From Sporocytophaga sp. (GTDB taxonomy: Bacteria; Bacteroidota; Bacteroidia; Cytophagales; Cytophagaceae), in the NCBI RefSeq assembly GCF_017745095.1, contig NZ_JAGHZZ010000001.1, positions 372,001 to 436,000 of the forward strand: a DNA stretch of 64,000 bases. The letters are read 5' to 3'. Shown one piece after another: positions 55,961-63,876 of this stretch (position 1 is its first letter; every line of letters starts with the position of its first letter). The notes under the pieces were generated by a model, which was given only the letters and a program-made list of their open reading frames with translations, was not told the origin of the DNA and searched no databases. The position numbers were made by a program, and so were the translations under genes.

Positions 55961-56124
55961 TGTGTATAAGTTTTTTTATCGTAAATATACAACATGTTTA
56001 AATTAAATAAGTGTAAATCATTGTTTATGAATTGATTTTTTCCAATTTTACATGCACCTAAGTTGCAGTGCTATAAAACAAAGTATTTTTTATCCGGGTT
56101 AAATTATAAAAAACCACCAGCCTT

Positions 56125-56349
56125 ATGTTAGACTTTAAAAAATTAACAGAGGAGCTATTTGAAAAGGATGTTTTGTTGTGTATCAGAACAAACTCTCCAA
56201 CTTTCAGAATGTACGGAAAGCAAATCCGTGGCAAACTTGAATCTATTTACACTGGGACTAAAAAAGTGCTTACGATTCTTTCAAACTCTCTGACAAGAGA
56301 AGTTCCGATTGATGACATAGATTTTATTTCGGAAGATAAATATGTTTAG
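56125..56349 (+). CDS. Small conserved-looking protein, unknown function
   Basis: A 74-residue protein, charged and with an RTNSPTFRMYGKQIRGKLESI central block that suggests a small beta domain. No membrane helix or signal peptide. A strong terminator follows 29 bases later, supporting it as a transcribed gene. Confidence 0.6.
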   Translation: MLDFKKLTEELFEKDVLLCIRTNSPTFRMYGKQIRGKLESIYTGTKKVLTILSNSLTREVPIDDIDFISEDKYV

Positions 56350-56377
56350 ATAAAGAAATAGCTACTTTAAATATCGG

Positions 56378-56406
56378 AATCCTGCTCCTTTAGCAGGATT
56401 TTTTTT
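56378..56406 (+). terminator. Terminator after the 74-residue protein gene
   Basis: A 9-bp perfect stem AATCCTGCT / AGCAGGATT with a 5-base loop and a T run. Confidence 0.9.
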
Positions 56407-56486
56407 GATGTTTGCGTAAAAAAATAAACCATTCAAAACTCTTCTGGCTAGAAATAGTAAAAGAAGTATTATCAATCTCAAGTACT

Positions 56487-56942
56487 ATGAAAATTCTATT
56501 AACTATAGGCTGCTTGTTTTTCAGTTTGTTAAGTTTTGCAGCACAATTACCTGAGTGGGCAAGAAAAGATTTTGAAAAAAAAGGCTTAAAAGATAAATTT
56601 GAACTTGCTGATTACCTGAAACCTTCTTACCTGGAAGTAGATCTCAATGGGGATATGACAGTTGATATTGCAGTCCTGGTAGTCGAAAAACAAACCGGGA
56701 AAAAAGGTATTATTATCCTCCATCAGAATGATCCGAATGTTTATATTTTGGGCGCTGGTAATGCTTTTGGAGATGGAGGGAGTGATTTTGTGAAAATGGA
56801 ATCATGGAAAATTGTAAATGATGTTACTATTCGCAGGAATGATAGAATCAGGACTGGTATAGAAGTAAACTTTACAGAAAAGAGTCCGGCGGTAATCATC
56901 TTTGACGGAAAAGAATACAACTGGCAGGTTCAGGAAGGGTGA
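56487..56942 (+). CDS. Secreted protein of unknown function
   Basis: The ATG at 56487 gives a clean signal peptide (MKILLTIGCLFFSLLSFAAQ); a longer frame from a TTG at 56412 overlaps the upstream terminator region and is not favoured. The mature ~130 residues open with LPEWARKDFEKKGL and have DLNGDMTVDIAVLVVEK, which resembles a calcium-binding or FG-GAP-like DxNxD loop. No family is assigned. It probably lies in the periplasm. Confidence 0.6.
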   Translation: MKILLTIGCLFFSLLSFAAQLPEWARKDFEKKGLKDKFELADYLKPSYLEVDLNGDMTVDIAVLVVEKQTGKKGIIILHQNDPNVYILGAGNAFGDGGSDFVKMESWKIVNDVTIRRNDRIRTGIEVNFTEKSPAVIIFDGKEYNWQVQEG

Positions 56943-57080
56943 GTGAATTTAAGATTCTGAAGTATAAACTAAGCTTCCTTCAATTTAGAGGGAAGCTTTT
57001 TTTTATTAGTAAAATAATAGCGAATATTGTATAAGAAGAATTAGTTTTTAAAGATTCAGAAATAATTAAAGAACAAAATA

Positions 57081-57716
57081 ATGAATAATAACCTGGTTAA
57101 AATTTCTCTTATCCTTAATGGTTTATTGGTTGTGGCGGTTGCTATACTTTTTTACCTTCATTTTAAACAGCCAGCTGCATTATCTGCAACTTCTGAGGGA
57201 AAAACAGAAGATACAGTGAGTGTAGCTAATATTGAAATGCCAAAAGTGCCGAGCGCAAGAAAGATCGTTTTCTTTAACTATGATTCTCTTACTGCGAAAT
57301 ATGAGTTCTTCAAAAAGATTCAGAGAGAAATGGAAGCAAAAGCCAGAGGCATTGAAAATGAGTTGATGAGAAAAGAACAAAAGCTTCAGGAAGATTTCGA
57401 GTTTTATCAGAAGAATGCTGGTGCAATGACAGAGCAGCATAGAGAAGCTAAAGAAAGAGAATTGACAACTGCACAGCAGGAGTTAATGGCGCTGAAAGAA
57501 AACAGATCTGAACAATTTGCCAATCAACAGCAGGAGTTGAATAAACAATTAATGGATAAGCTTTACGGTTATTTCAATAAGCTATCAAAAGAAAACAACT
57601 TTGATTATATCCTTACTTATCAGAAAGGTTTGCCAGGTGTAGTATATGGTACAGATAGCCTTGACATTACTAAGGAACTTATTGAAGGTTTGAACAGAGA
57701 ATATAAAAAGAAATAA
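57081..57716 (+). CDS. OmpH/Skp-like periplasmic chaperone family protein
   Basis: A 211-residue protein anchored by an N-terminal helix (about 8-27). After a short linker the OmpH/Skp domain begins at KIVFFNYDSLTAKYEFFKKI, with a long coiled-coil pair of helices rich in Glu, Lys and Gln (about 85-160) and the closing beta part NFDYILTYQKGLPGVVYGTDSLDIT. The family holds unfolded outer-membrane proteins; the uncleaved-looking N-terminal anchor is common in Bacteroidota members. Confidence 0.85.
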   Translation: MNNNLVKISLILNGLLVVAVAILFYLHFKQPAALSATSEGKTEDTVSVANIEMPKVPSARKIVFFNYDSLTAKYEFFKKIQREMEAKARGIENELMRKEQKLQEDFEFYQKNAGAMTEQHREAKERELTTAQQELMALKENRSEQFANQQQELNKQLMDKLYGYFNKLSKENNFDYILTYQKGLPGVVYGTDSLDITKELIEGLNREYKKK

Positions 57717-57720
57717 GCTG

Positions 57721-57745
57721 AAAGCTTAAAGCACAAAGCTTAAAG
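57721..57745 (+). repeat. Direct repeat AAAGCTTAAAG
   Basis: Two exact copies of AAAGCTTAAAG start 14 bases apart, just after the OmpH-like stop codon, at the edge of a repeat-rich gap. Confidence 0.6.
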
Positions 57746-57753
57746 TATATTCA

Positions 57754-57804
57754 AAAGGCCTCATCCTAACTTTCCTCAAAAGGGAGATTTAGGGTGAGGC
57801 CTTT
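57754..57804. repeat. Long imperfect hairpin with CCTCACCCTAA motif
   Basis: A 16-bp inverted repeat (15 of 16 identical; AAAGGCCTCATCCTAA and TTAGGGTGAGGCCTTT) surrounds a 19-base loop. It lacks a clean T run. The CCTCACCCTAA motif resembles intergenic repeats I have seen described as common in bacterial genomes. Confidence 0.65.
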
Positions 57805-57811
57805 CAATTGT

Positions 57812-57959
57812 AGAGACGCCATGCATGGCGTCTCTCTTTCACCTGGCTCGGTCTCTTTAATTTAGCAGGACACAATAAACAGACATTATTGTTGTCTGCA
57901 AATTCGCCCATTGTCGTTCATTATCACAGTTTATGAGACGCCATGCATGGCGTCTCTAC
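57812..57959. repeat. Possible miniature element with palindromic ends
   Basis: Two copies of a near-identical perfect palindrome (GAGACGCCATGCATGGCGTCTC, positions 57813-57834 and 57935-57956) lie 122 bases apart. The left copy is extended on its outer side by GTA and the right copy by TAC, so the pair forms terminal inverted repeats of about 25 bases around a 100-base centre. There is no open frame inside. This looks like a MITE-like or repeat-associated element. Confidence 0.65.
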
Positions 57960-58027
57960 GTGTTATCTTGATTCTTAAAACCATGTCCTTGAGGATGGTT
58001 AATGAAGGGCCTTTCTTAAAACCTCAT

Positions 58028-58066
58028 AAAAAAAGCTTCTCAAAATTAGAGAAGCTTTTTTTATTT
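58028..58066. terminator. Bidirectional terminator before the peroxiredoxin gene end
   Basis: A 14-bp perfect stem (A-run GCTTCTC / GAGAAGC T-run) with a 7-base loop. It can stop minus-strand transcription from the peroxiredoxin gene and plus-strand readthrough from the left. Confidence 0.9.
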
Positions 58067-58081
58067 ATGATTGGTTAAACC

Positions 58082-58717
58082 TTATTTGTTAGGCTGAGGA
58101 GTGTATCGCAAGTAAGGCTTTATTCTTGTTACTCCTTTAGGGAATTTAGCAGGAATGTCTTCATCTTTTACAGCTGGAACAATGATGCAGTCTTGTCCGT
58201 CTCTCCAGTTTGCAGGAGTTGCTACGCTATAGTTAGCTGTTAATTGAAGTGAATCAAGAACACGGATGATCTCGTCAAAATTTCTTCCTGTGCTAGCTGG
58301 GTAAGTAAGGATCAGTTTCACTTTTTTGTCTGGTCCAATGATAAATACAGAACGAACTGTTACATTTTCGCTTGCATTTGGGTGGATCATATCATAAAGA
58401 ACTGCAACCTTTCTATCTGGGTCAGCAATTAATGGAAAATTAACATTGGTGTTCTGAGTTTCATTGATATCGTTGATCCAGCCATTGTGATCAGAAAGCG
58501 GGTCTACGCTTACCGCGATTACCTTTGTATTTCTCTTATCGAATTCACCTTTGATTTTCGCAACGGCTCCAAGCTCTGTGGTACAAACAGGGGTATAATC
58601 TTTTGGGTGAGAAAATAAAATAGTCCAGCTATTTCCCATCCACTCATGAAAGTTAACGGTTCCTTGAGTTGTTTCCGCTGTAAAATCCGGTGCGATGTCT
58701 CCTAAACGTAATGACAT
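58082..58717 (-). CDS. Prx6-type peroxiredoxin
   Basis: The ATG at 58717 (MSLRLGDIAPDFTAET) gives 211 residues, the usual length of 1-Cys/Prx6 proteins; a longer frame to 58783 is not favoured. The peroxidatic Cys45 is in HPKDYTPVCTTELG. WINDINETQNTNVNFPLIADPDR and the C-terminal GVTRIKPYLRYTPQP are further Prx6 marks. It reduces hydrogen peroxide and alkyl hydroperoxides in the cytoplasm. It is divergent from an OsmC-type gene, so the two may share a peroxide-responsive control region. Confidence 0.93.
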   Translation of the reverse strand: MSLRLGDIAPDFTAETTQGTVNFHEWMGNSWTILFSHPKDYTPVCTTELGAVAKIKGEFDKRNTKVIAVSVDPLSDHNGWINDINETQNTNVNFPLIADPDRKVAVLYDMIHPNASENVTVRSVFIIGPDKKVKLILTYPASTGRNFDEIIRVLDSLQLTANYSVATPANWRDGQDCIIVPAVKDEDIPAKFPKGVTRIKPYLRYTPQPNK

Positions 58718-58871
58718 ATATTTTGTAGGTTTATTTATTTTTGTTAATTGCGATGAATTTATAAAAGAATTCTGATCTGACAAACCAAATAAAATTATTC
58801 AGGTTAGAATTTTAGTTGTATAATTTCCACAATCAGTCTTAAAACAAATTTTTAACCCAAAAAATCCAATT

Positions 58872-59312
58872 ATGATTCGTACTGCCAATGCTGCCTGGAA
58901 AGGCGATTTGAAATCAGGAACTGGTTCCATCAATACAGAAAGTGGCCTGGTTAAAGATGCTACATACAACTTTGCTCGTCGTTTTGAAAATGAGAAAGGT
59001 ACCAATCCTGAAGAGCTCCTTGGAGCTGCTCATGCTTCCTGCTTTGCAATGGCCCTTAGCCATGGTCTGGCTTCTGCAGGGTTTACTCCGGTAAAAGTTA
59101 GTGTGGAAGATAAGGTAAAACTTGAAAAAGTTGGAGATGGTTTCAGTATCACCACTATCGAGATTAACTGCGTTGCTGATGTTCCCGGAATCTCTGAAAG
59201 TGAATTTCTAAAATTTGCTGAAGATACTAAGAAAGGTTGTCCTGTTTCCAAAGCACTTACAGGTGTTACTTTCATCTTGAATGCAAAACTGAAGTCAGGA
59301 GTTTCAGCTTAA
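58872..59312 (+). CDS. OsmC/Ohr-family peroxidase
   Basis: A 146-residue protein. The two catalytic cysteines are C57 (LLGAAHASCFAMALS) and C123 (KKGCPVSKALTGV), as in OsmC. The opening RTANAAWKGDLKSGTG and EKGTNPEELLGAA are family blocks. It reduces organic hydroperoxides with lipoyl or thiol donors. It is divergent from the Prx6 gene with about 154 bases between. Confidence 0.93.
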   Translation: MIRTANAAWKGDLKSGTGSINTESGLVKDATYNFARRFENEKGTNPEELLGAAHASCFAMALSHGLASAGFTPVKVSVEDKVKLEKVGDGFSITTIEINCVADVPGISESEFLKFAEDTKKGCPVSKALTGVTFILNAKLKSGVSA

Positions 59313-59324
59313 TTGACTAAATGA

Positions 59325-59361
59325 AAAGAGAGGACAATTGTCTTAATTTGATCCTCTCTTT
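59325..59361. terminator. Hairpin between convergent osmC-type and flavoprotein genes
   Basis: A 10-bp perfect stem AAAGAGAGGA / TCCTCTCTTT with a 17-base loop; serves the plus-strand OsmC-type gene. Confidence 0.7.
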
Positions 59362-59391
59362 CTTTAAAGTAATATTATTTTTTTATTAAGA

Positions 59392-60885
59392 TTATCTCTG
59401 TTGTGCCAGTTCGAAATATTCACCTTTCTCATTACACCCCCTGCATTTAAGCATATCTTTGAAAATCTCAGGTTTCAATACTGATTTACCCTTAAGCATT
59501 CTCACGCATTCTTGTATCCCTTCAATGATAGAGGGATGTGGATGTATTAATTCTGCAAGTTCTTCAATCCCTTTGTCCATGGATATTAATAGGGCCACCG
59601 CCTGAATGGCACTGGATGCATGGACACCCACAGCTCGCATTCCGAGAATTTTCATCTCGTCATCATTGGTTACAAGTATTTTAAAGAAGCCGTTTGTGTT
59701 TCTCATAGCTATGGCCCTTGGAATTAAGCTATAGTCTATACTAACAACTCTATAAGGTATTCCTTTGCTTCTCGCATCCTGTTCATTCATTCCTACGCCA
59801 GCAGTTTCTGGGTTCAGGAACATGATAGTTGAAATATTTTTATAAGTCAAAGGCTTAGGACTCAACCCGAACATTTTTTCTACTGCGTGTCTGCCCTCCA
59901 ACTCACCTACATTGGCAAGTGCAAAGTCTGAAGTCAAATCTCCCACTGCATATATATTAGCAACGGTGGTTCTTGTATCTTCATTGACAACGGTGCAGTT
60001 GTCGTTGATCACAACTCCGACTTCTTTAGCTCCAAGGGTTTCTGTGTTAGGTACTCTACCCACAGATACCAGTGCTTTCTCTACATTATGGATTTCGGAG
60101 TGACCGTCTTTATACTTTAATTCATATTCAACTCTGCCATCTTTAATCTCCATTCTGACCAACTGAGAATTTTTATGGATAGTGACTCCATTGTCTTCAA
60201 GATTGGTTTGAGTAGTCAGCGAGATGTCTTCATCTTCAAAAGGGAGGATACGGTCAGCTTTGTCTATCAAGTTTACTTTGGTTCTTCCGAAGTTTGAAAA
60301 TATAGTAGCCCATTCGCAGCCTATTACTCCAGCGCCGAGGATTACCATACTTTCTGGAAAGTCGGTAAAGCATTCGATACCATCGCTGGTCACTATTATT
60401 TTTTCATCTATAGGTATATGAGCAAGTTTTCTTGGCCTGCTTCCAGTGGCGAGTACAATATTATCTGCAGATATAATTTCCTCATCGCCATTACTTTTTT
60501 TGAGGAGTACATCATTTGCAGAAACAAGTCTCGCTTCAGCCTTGATATAACTAAAGAGGTCTTTTTTCTTTCTTTGAAGTAAAAGGATATGTGTTTCAAG
60601 CTGTACCTTTCTCAGAAAGATGGCTTCTTTAACATCATTAAGGATTTCCTTAAAATCTACTTTTATTTCTGTACAGGCATATTTTTGAAGTCTCTTTCTT
60701 GCAAGAGACACATCTCTGGAGAGTTCCCAGAATGTTTTGGAGGATAGTGCACCGTTGTAAACTCCAGCTCCTCCGATTTTACCTTTTTCTACTAGAAGTA
60801 CTCTTTTGTTGAGGTCCAAGGCCCTCATGGCAGCAGCGTATCCGGCAGGACCGCCTCCAATCACGCAAATATCAAATCGATTCAT
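59392..60885 (-). CDS. Dihydrolipoamide-dehydrogenase-like flavoprotein lacking the redox disulfide
   Basis: The ATG at 60885 (MNRFDICVIGGGPAG) is chosen; the 20-residue longer frame lacks support. The 497-residue protein has the FAD site VIGGGPAGYAAAM, the NAD(P) site ILGAGVIGCEWATIFS, the second FAD motif NIYAVGDLT, and the C-terminal dimer-interface motif HPHPSIIEG with the His-Glu pair. Yet where Lpd, SthA and mercuric reductases have GGTCxxxGCxPSK, this protein has GGAGVYNGALSSK (residues 38-50): both redox cysteines are replaced (G41, A46). The C-terminus carries CRGC (C481, C484). It may act as a transhydrogenase or quinone reductase, or use the C-terminal cysteines; the function is not known. 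Confidence 0.85.
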   Translation of the reverse strand: MNRFDICVIGGGPAGYAAAMRALDLNKRVLLVEKGKIGGAGVYNGALSSKTFWELSRDVSLARKRLQKYACTEIKVDFKEILNDVKEAIFLRKVQLETHILLLQRKKKDLFSYIKAEARLVSANDVLLKKSNGDEEIISADNIVLATGSRPRKLAHIPIDEKIIVTSDGIECFTDFPESMVILGAGVIGCEWATIFSNFGRTKVNLIDKADRILPFEDEDISLTTQTNLEDNGVTIHKNSQLVRMEIKDGRVEYELKYKDGHSEIHNVEKALVSVGRVPNTETLGAKEVGVVINDNCTVVNEDTRTTVANIYAVGDLTSDFALANVGELEGRHAVEKMFGLSPKPLTYKNISTIMFLNPETAGVGMNEQDARSKGIPYRVVSIDYSLIPRAIAMRNTNGFFKILVTNDDEMKILGMRAVGVHASSAIQAVALLISMDKGIEELAELIHPHPSIIEGIQECVRMLKGKSVLKPEIFKDMLKCRGCNEKGEYFELAQQR

Positions 60886-61249
60886 AAAAATATTTTCTTC
60901 AAAGGAGACTTCTGCATGCGCCTGAAACCTTACCTTTAAAATCATGTCCTAATTAAATTGTTTCTTCTAACGATTAAAACTTTATTTGGATTTTTTTCAA
61001 GATTATTTCCACTTCGTTTTGTTCAAACATATTTACATTTTAAGAATTTTATTTAATGTAATTAATACTCTGAATGAAATCCTGACTCTCTATCTATAAT
61101 TTATGAGTAATATAATTATTTATAAATCAGAAGAAAGTTAATGGTTTGATGAGAGTTTAAATTTTATTATTAATAAATATTCATTAGTTTTCTCCATCAA
61201 ATCATTAAAAGGGGCGATAAAAGTTTGTTTTATTTAGGTAAAAACTGTT
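60886..61249. other. AT-rich gap between divergent genes
   Basis: A 364-base gap between the flavoprotein and coiled-coil genes. It must hold two divergent promoters. I see no repeat, hairpin or small gene that I can support. Confidence 0.4.
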
Positions 61250-62185
61250 ATGGAAAATACTGGCAATACTGGTGGTCAGCGCCCGAAAAAGGATAATTCG
61301 AAAACTATACTTGTCCTTGTTATTGTAGCTTTAATTGGGGTAATCTGCTGGTTGATTTATTCAAACATGCAGCTAAATGATGAGCTCGAAATCCGAAGTC
61401 AGCAAATGGAAGCTGATAGTACAAGCCTTTCTTTAAAGACCCAGGAGCTTGACGAGCTTGCGCTGGCATATGAGAGAATCAGAATGGAGCGTGAGGAGCT
61501 TGGTCTGGTTAAGGATTCTCTTAATAAGAAAATTGAGTCCTTGAATCTCTTTATTGCGGAAGTCCGGAAAGGCAATGGTAAAGCAATCGGTCACATGAAA
61601 GAAATGATTGTCAGGCTTAAGACCGAGCTCGCCAAAGAAGATAACCAGATAACTGCGCTTAAACGTGAACGTGATTCTCTAAAGATCAATGTGAAGACTT
61701 TAACAAAGAGAACCCTCCAGATGAAAGATTCCCTTAATTATCTTCATGTAACCAGGGAGGAACTGGAAGAAAAAGTGGCAGCAGCTTCAGTACTAAAAGC
61801 TGAAAATATAAAAGTAGCTATCATAAATGCTAAAGGCAAAGAGTTTTATAAGGATCAATACAAGGCAAAAAACATTGATAAACTAAAAGTTACTTTTGTT
61901 CTAGCTGATAACATCGTTGCAAGGAAAGAAAAAAAGAATTTGACCATGCGCCTTATAGAACCAAGTGGAGCCGTGCTTTTTGATCTTTCTACCGGTGGTG
62001 GGTTTTTTAAGGCAGAAGGTAAAGATCTGGCTTTCACAGAAAATCAAACGATTCATTTCGATAATACTAATCAGACGGTGACTTTTTATTATCTGAAAGG
62101 AAGTACCTATAAGGTTGGCAACTATACTATTGAGCTATATTCCGATGGACATAAAATAGGGGAAACAGATCTTCAGATAAAATAA
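61250..62185 (+). CDS. Membrane-anchored coiled-coil protein
   Basis: A 311-residue protein. A single helix (about 19-38) anchors it; the first 18 residues are cytoplasmic. A long coiled coil (about 42-185) with heptads such as LSLKTQELDELALAYERIRME follows. The last ~120 residues form a beta-rich domain with LKVTFVLADNIVARKEKKNLTMRLIEPSGAVLFD and a final GNYTIELYSDGHKIGETDLQI, which looks like an immunoglobulin-type sandwich. I do not recognise a named family. It probably projects into the periplasm. Confidence 0.7.
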   Translation: MENTGNTGGQRPKKDNSKTILVLVIVALIGVICWLIYSNMQLNDELEIRSQQMEADSTSLSLKTQELDELALAYERIRMEREELGLVKDSLNKKIESLNLFIAEVRKGNGKAIGHMKEMIVRLKTELAKEDNQITALKRERDSLKINVKTLTKRTLQMKDSLNYLHVTREELEEKVAAASVLKAENIKVAIINAKGKEFYKDQYKAKNIDKLKVTFVLADNIVARKEKKNLTMRLIEPSGAVLFDLSTGGGFFKAEGKDLAFTENQTIHFDNTNQTVTFYYLKGSTYKVGNYTIELYSDGHKIGETDLQIK

Positions 62186-62509
62186 CTTCTTTCCGATCTA
62201 TAATTAAAGGGACTCTACAGTGGTATGGTCCTTTTTTTATGGAAACCCATTAAATCGTTTTCCTGATAATGAAGGTGAGTTAGCAATAGGTGGAGGACAT
62301 ATACACATAGTTTTTGTTCTGACCTAATAATTTTTTCTCTGTGTCTTCTCTGTGTATCTCTGTGAAATAATTTTATTTGCATATTAGAAGAGTCTCCTAA
62401 TTAAAAATTCTCACGTTGCTGATCTCGTTAATCATCACTATTTTATGCCTTGATTAATATTAAAGTATTACATGTATTTTTAATCTTTAATCTCTTAGTT
62501 TAGGGAACT
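62186..62509. other. Gap with weak hairpin and CTCTGTGT repeats
   Basis: A 324-base gap before the APC permease gene. It has a poor hairpin with a T run near 62205-62240 and a short direct-repeat tract listed separately. No gene is visible. Confidence 0.4.
62336..62368 (+). repeat. CTCTGTGT direct repeats
   Basis: Three close copies of a TCTCTGTG motif (at about 62336, 62347 and 62357) form a 33-base tract in the gap before the APC permease gene. Confidence 0.5.
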
Positions 62510-63850
62510 ATGGAAGAAAGAGTCAATAAAGGGAAAAATAAAATAGGTCTTATTAGCGCCACCTGTGTCGTTGTTGCGAGCATGATTGGGACGGGAGTAT
62601 TTACCGGTCTGGGCTTCCAGGCAGCAGGTGTGAAATCCGTTTCTGCGTTGCTTTTACTTTGGCTGATTAGCGGTGTGGTAACTATTTTCGGAGCACTCAC
62701 ATATGCTGAACTTGCCACACATATGCCAAGGTCAGGAGGGGAGTACCACTATCTATCAAAAGTTTACCATCCAGTCATTGGGTTTATGAGTGGATGGATT
62801 TCACTGACTGTTGGATTTGCTGCTCCAATTGCAGTTTCCGCTATGGCCTTTGGTTTTTATGTTTCCAAAGTTTATCAAATGGATAAAGAGGTTTTAGCCA
62901 CAGTACTTATAGTTATGCTTACTATTCTTAATCTTTTTGGGCTAAAGACAGGAAGTCGATTCCATAACTTTGCTACTATTTTTAATGTAGCTCTTATCGT
63001 CATATTTATCTTTGTCGGATATTTTTTTGTTGAATCACATCATTTTCAAGTATCTTTCATCAAGCAGGATTTCAGTGCCGTTATGGATCCTGCTTTTGCT
63101 GTTTCACTAATCTATGCATCGTTTGCCTATTCCGGATGGAATTCCGCAGCTTATATTGCAGGTGAAGTTGCAGAGCCGACTAGAAATCTTCCCAAAGCTC
63201 TGTTCTTCGGAACTTTGATTGTGCTTGTATTATATGTGTCGCTGAATTTTGTTTTTCTCTATAATGTACCTGTTGAGGAATTGGCAGGAAAGGTGGAGAT
63301 AGGTTTCATTGCAGGAATGAAGGTCTTTGGCCTCGCCGGAGGAAAAATGATTGCTCTGCTGATTTCATTTGGTTTGGTAGCCTCTGTAAATGCCTTGATA
63401 ATCACAGGCCCTAGGGTGTCTCAGACAATGGGTGAAGATTATCCGGCGCTCCAGAAAATTTCAATAAACAATGGATTTAAATCTCCATGGGTTGCTATCC
63501 TGCTACAGTCATTTTTAGCACTTGTACTTATATATACATCCACTTTTGAGTCTGTAATTACATATATTGGTTTTACTATTAATTTATTTACAACACTCAC
63601 TGTTGCCGGTGTTTTTATCTTCAGATTAAGAATGAAAAATAAAACTGGAGAAAAAAGGGAGTACAAGACATGGGGATATCCTTTAGTGCCAATTATTTTT
63701 ATAGTTCAGCAGTGCTGGATGTTATTTTATCTTGGAAAAGAAAAAAGTGAAGCATCTTTGGCGGGACTCATTACAGTTGCAATTGGTATTTTACTTTACT
63801 TTATTGTCAGAAGAAAAAATTATCAGAAAGAGGTTATTAATACTCTTTAA
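62510..63850 (+). CDS. APC-family amino acid permease
   Basis: A 446-residue inner-membrane protein with about twelve helices. The first helix has the family motif SMIGTGVFTGLGFQ, helix 3 region has HMPRSGGEYHYLSKVY, helix 6 has YASFAYSGWNSAAYIAGEV, and helix 8 has ASVNALIITGPRVSQTMGED. These fit the APC superfamily of amino acid/polyamine transporters. The substrate is unknown. The next gene (a lipoprotein) starts 26 bases after its stop, so they may form an operon. Confidence 0.92.
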   Translation: MEERVNKGKNKIGLISATCVVVASMIGTGVFTGLGFQAAGVKSVSALLLLWLISGVVTIFGALTYAELATHMPRSGGEYHYLSKVYHPVIGFMSGWISLTVGFAAPIAVSAMAFGFYVSKVYQMDKEVLATVLIVMLTILNLFGLKTGSRFHNFATIFNVALIVIFIFVGYFFVESHHFQVSFIKQDFSAVMDPAFAVSLIYASFAYSGWNSAAYIAGEVAEPTRNLPKALFFGTLIVLVLYVSLNFVFLYNVPVEELAGKVEIGFIAGMKVFGLAGGKMIALLISFGLVASVNALIITGPRVSQTMGEDYPALQKISINNGFKSPWVAILLQSFLALVLIYTSTFESVITYIGFTINLFTTLTVAGVFIFRLRMKNKTGEKREYKTWGYPLVPIIFIVQQCWMLFYLGKEKSEASLAGLITVAIGILLYFIVRRKNYQKEVINTL

Positions 63851-63876
63851 TTTATATACCATTTTTAAAATAAGTT

